From Bacteroidales bacterium (GTDB lineage: Bacteria > Bacteroidota > Bacteroidia > Bacteroidales > WCHB1-69), in the NCBI GenBank assembly GCA_017395245.1, contig JAFPVR010000076.1:1-32685 (forward strand): DNA of 32,685 bases, in the 5' to 3' direction. The notes below the pieces were generated by a model, which was given only the letters and a program-made list of their open reading frames with translations, searched no databases and was not told where the DNA came from. Position numbers and translations under genes: made by a program. Each line of letters begins with the position of its first letter. Positions within the stretch are counted from its first letter, which is position 1. Of this stretch, positions 31,549-32,685 are shown one piece after another.

Positions 31549-31575
31549 GTTGGATTTTTCATCCACCTCCCAATT

Positions 31576-31767
31576 CCCTCTCAAAATCCCAGCTTTATCC
31601 CGTCTCAACTCCAAAAATGATACTTTTCGATAACATCTTGATTTTCAACATTATTTTCATCCGTTAATCCTCAAATAATACCCCACTCATCATATTTTGG
31701 CTGAGACGGAACATATTTTGGGAATGACGGAATATTTTTCGGGCGAAAGAATAGTATTTTTGCCGCG
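31576..31767 (+). repeat. 192-bp duplicated control module, copy 2
   Basis: Counterpart of 28599-28790, same orientation, same length, with TCCGTCTCA (31598-31606) and TGAGACGGA (31702-31710) at matching places. It ends in TAGTATTTTTGCCGCG and drives the FISUMP lipoprotein gene. It lacks the three-way-junction leader that follows copy 1. Confidence 0.85.
31755..31762 (+). promoter_or_regulatory. -7 element (TATTTTTG) of the FISUMP lipoprotein gene
   Basis: TATTTTTGCCGCG lies 36 nt before ATG 31799. Confidence 0.65.
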
Positions 31768-31798
31768 GAAAATAGCGTTTAACAAGTATCTTAATACA

Positions 31799-32685
31799 AT
31801 GAGAAAAAAATCAATTTTGATGTTGGGCATAGTGCTCCTCCTGTCCTTGACGGGCTGTAAGAAAAGTTATACCATCATGGTGAAATCCAACAACACAGAA
31901 TGGGGATCTGTTACAGGATCAGGCAGTTATAAGGATGGCGAAACGGTCACTATTACAGCCATACCTGCGGAAGGTCACTCTTTTATCCGCTGGAACGACG
32001 GCGATGCCGCAAATCCGCGCCAGATTGTGGTGTGCGGAGATGCCGAGTACATCGCGATGTTCAGCGACAAAGCAGGCACCATTGTACACAATGCGGTAAC
32101 AGATTACGACGGCAACAGTTATGACGCTGTGTGGATAGGCAGCCAGCTGTGGATGAGAGAGAATCTGCGTACAACGCATTATGCCGATGGCACGGAAATT
32201 CCCGCTGACTATCTTAATTCGAGTTTGACCGATCCATACTATTATAGCTACACCGACCTTTATCATCCGCTGGAAAAGCTGGGCCACTACTACAATTGGC
32301 CGGCAGCGATGCATGGAGAGGCTTCCAGCAGTGCCAACCCGAGCGGAGTGCAGGGTGTCTGTCCATCGGGTTGGCATTTGCCAAGCGATGCGGAGTGGAC
32401 AACGATGGAGCAAACGCAGACCGCGATGGATGTGTCTGATTTCGAATGGCGCGGCGACTATGCGGGCAAGCTGGCAGGCGAAGGTTGGGACGCTTCCTCT
32501 AAGGTGGGGGCACCTGGCAATGAGTCAGATCCCAACCACAACGCTTCGGGTTTTTCCGCCTTTCCTGCAGGTTTTGTTGACAACGGTTACGGTTCTCCTA
32601 CGCCTCATTATATGGGACAATTCGCTCACTTTTGGAGTGCAACGCGGGATAATATTTACAATTCCGCATGGTGTCGCGACCTGTA
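31799..32685 (+). CDS. FISUMP-domain lipoprotein, 3' end off the window
   Basis: An open frame of 295 codons from ATG 31799 to the edge. A lipoprotein signal (MRKKSILMLGIVLLLSLTGC, Cys20) is followed by a repeat of the bacterial-repeat/InlB-B type: WGSVTGSGSYKDGETVTITA and GHSFIRWNDG. Then comes the Fibrobacter succinogenes major paralogous (FISUMP) domain: YDAVWIGSQLWMRENLRTTH, YADGTEIP, GHYYNWPAAM, GVCPSGWHLPSDAEWTTME and FWSATRD. These surface proteins have an unknown role, perhaps adhesion or carbohydrate contact. The end of the domain is cut. Expression is probably tied to the beta-barrel gene through the duplicated module. Confidence 0.88.
   Translation, partial: MRKKSILMLGIVLLLSLTGCKKSYTIMVKSNNTEWGSVTGSGSYKDGETVTITAIPAEGHSFIRWNDGDAANPRQIVVCGDAEYIAMFSDKAGTIVHNAVTDYDGNSYDAVWIGSQLWMRENLRTTHYADGTEIPADYLNSSLTDPYYYSYTDLYHPLEKLGHYYNWPAAMHGEASSSANPSGVQGVCPSGWHLPSDAEWTTMEQTQTAMDVSDFEWRGDYAGKLAGEGWDASSKVGAPGNESDPNHNASGFSAFPAGFVDNGYGSPTPHYMGQFAHFWSATRDNIYNSAWCRDL

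Overview
The window looks like a chromosomal segment from a member of the order Bacteroidales. Upstream regions repeatedly carry the Bacteroidetes -7 promoter element TAnnTTTG, and Shine-Dalgarno sites are weak or absent. Several proteins are lineage markers: a GLPGLI-family protein joined to a PNGase F-like domain, a type B (CHU_C) type IX secretion sorting domain, a NagB-like/PIG-L fusion, a FISUMP lipoprotein and a LytTR regulator with membrane helices. I cannot name the genus.

Layout. Positions 1-2456 are an AT-rich accessory patch: a partial unknown gene, a probable Imm11 immunity gene behind a broken upstream ORF, and an MNT/HEPN toxin-antitoxin pair whose HEPN half is frameshifted. Positions 2578-3921 hold gdhA. 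Positions 4134-6661 hold a tight three-gene operon (unknown beta-rich protein, VWA protein, shortened adenylosuccinate-synthetase-like protein) that I cannot match to any described system; it is the best candidate here for something new. Positions 6688-9006 carry a TlpA-like thioredoxin protein and an orphan CdiA-type nuclease-like protein. Positions 9178-12180 are a minus-strand cluster of three exported proteins (LPP20-like, CsgG/LpoB-like, LPP20-like). Upstream of it lies about 320 nt with its own promoter, several long-range pairings and a terminator, which I propose is a structured RNA.

Positions 12662-27341 are GC-rich and mostly housekeeping: PNGase F-like protein, MTA/SAH-nucleosidase-like protein, agmatinase, T9SS type B cargo protein, NagB-like/PIG-L fusion, OmpR-type response regulator, pyrF, rseP, nadA and pepD. 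The spaces between these genes hold two kinds of repeat: arrays of 7-bp units starting at or next to stop codons, and GC-rich hairpin modules, one amplified as a 78-bp tandem array.

Positions 27447-32685 are again AT-richer: a membrane LytTR/winged-helix regulator, a beta-barrel protein and a thioredoxin-like lipoprotein, a DUF3791-DUF3990-DUF3791 toxin-antitoxin-like operon, and a FISUMP lipoprotein cut by the window edge. A 192-bp promoter module is present twice, upstream of the beta-barrel gene and of the FISUMP gene, and the first copy abuts the divergent LytTR gene. This suggests a shared local regulon. All family assignments are from reading motifs by eye; no database search was possible.
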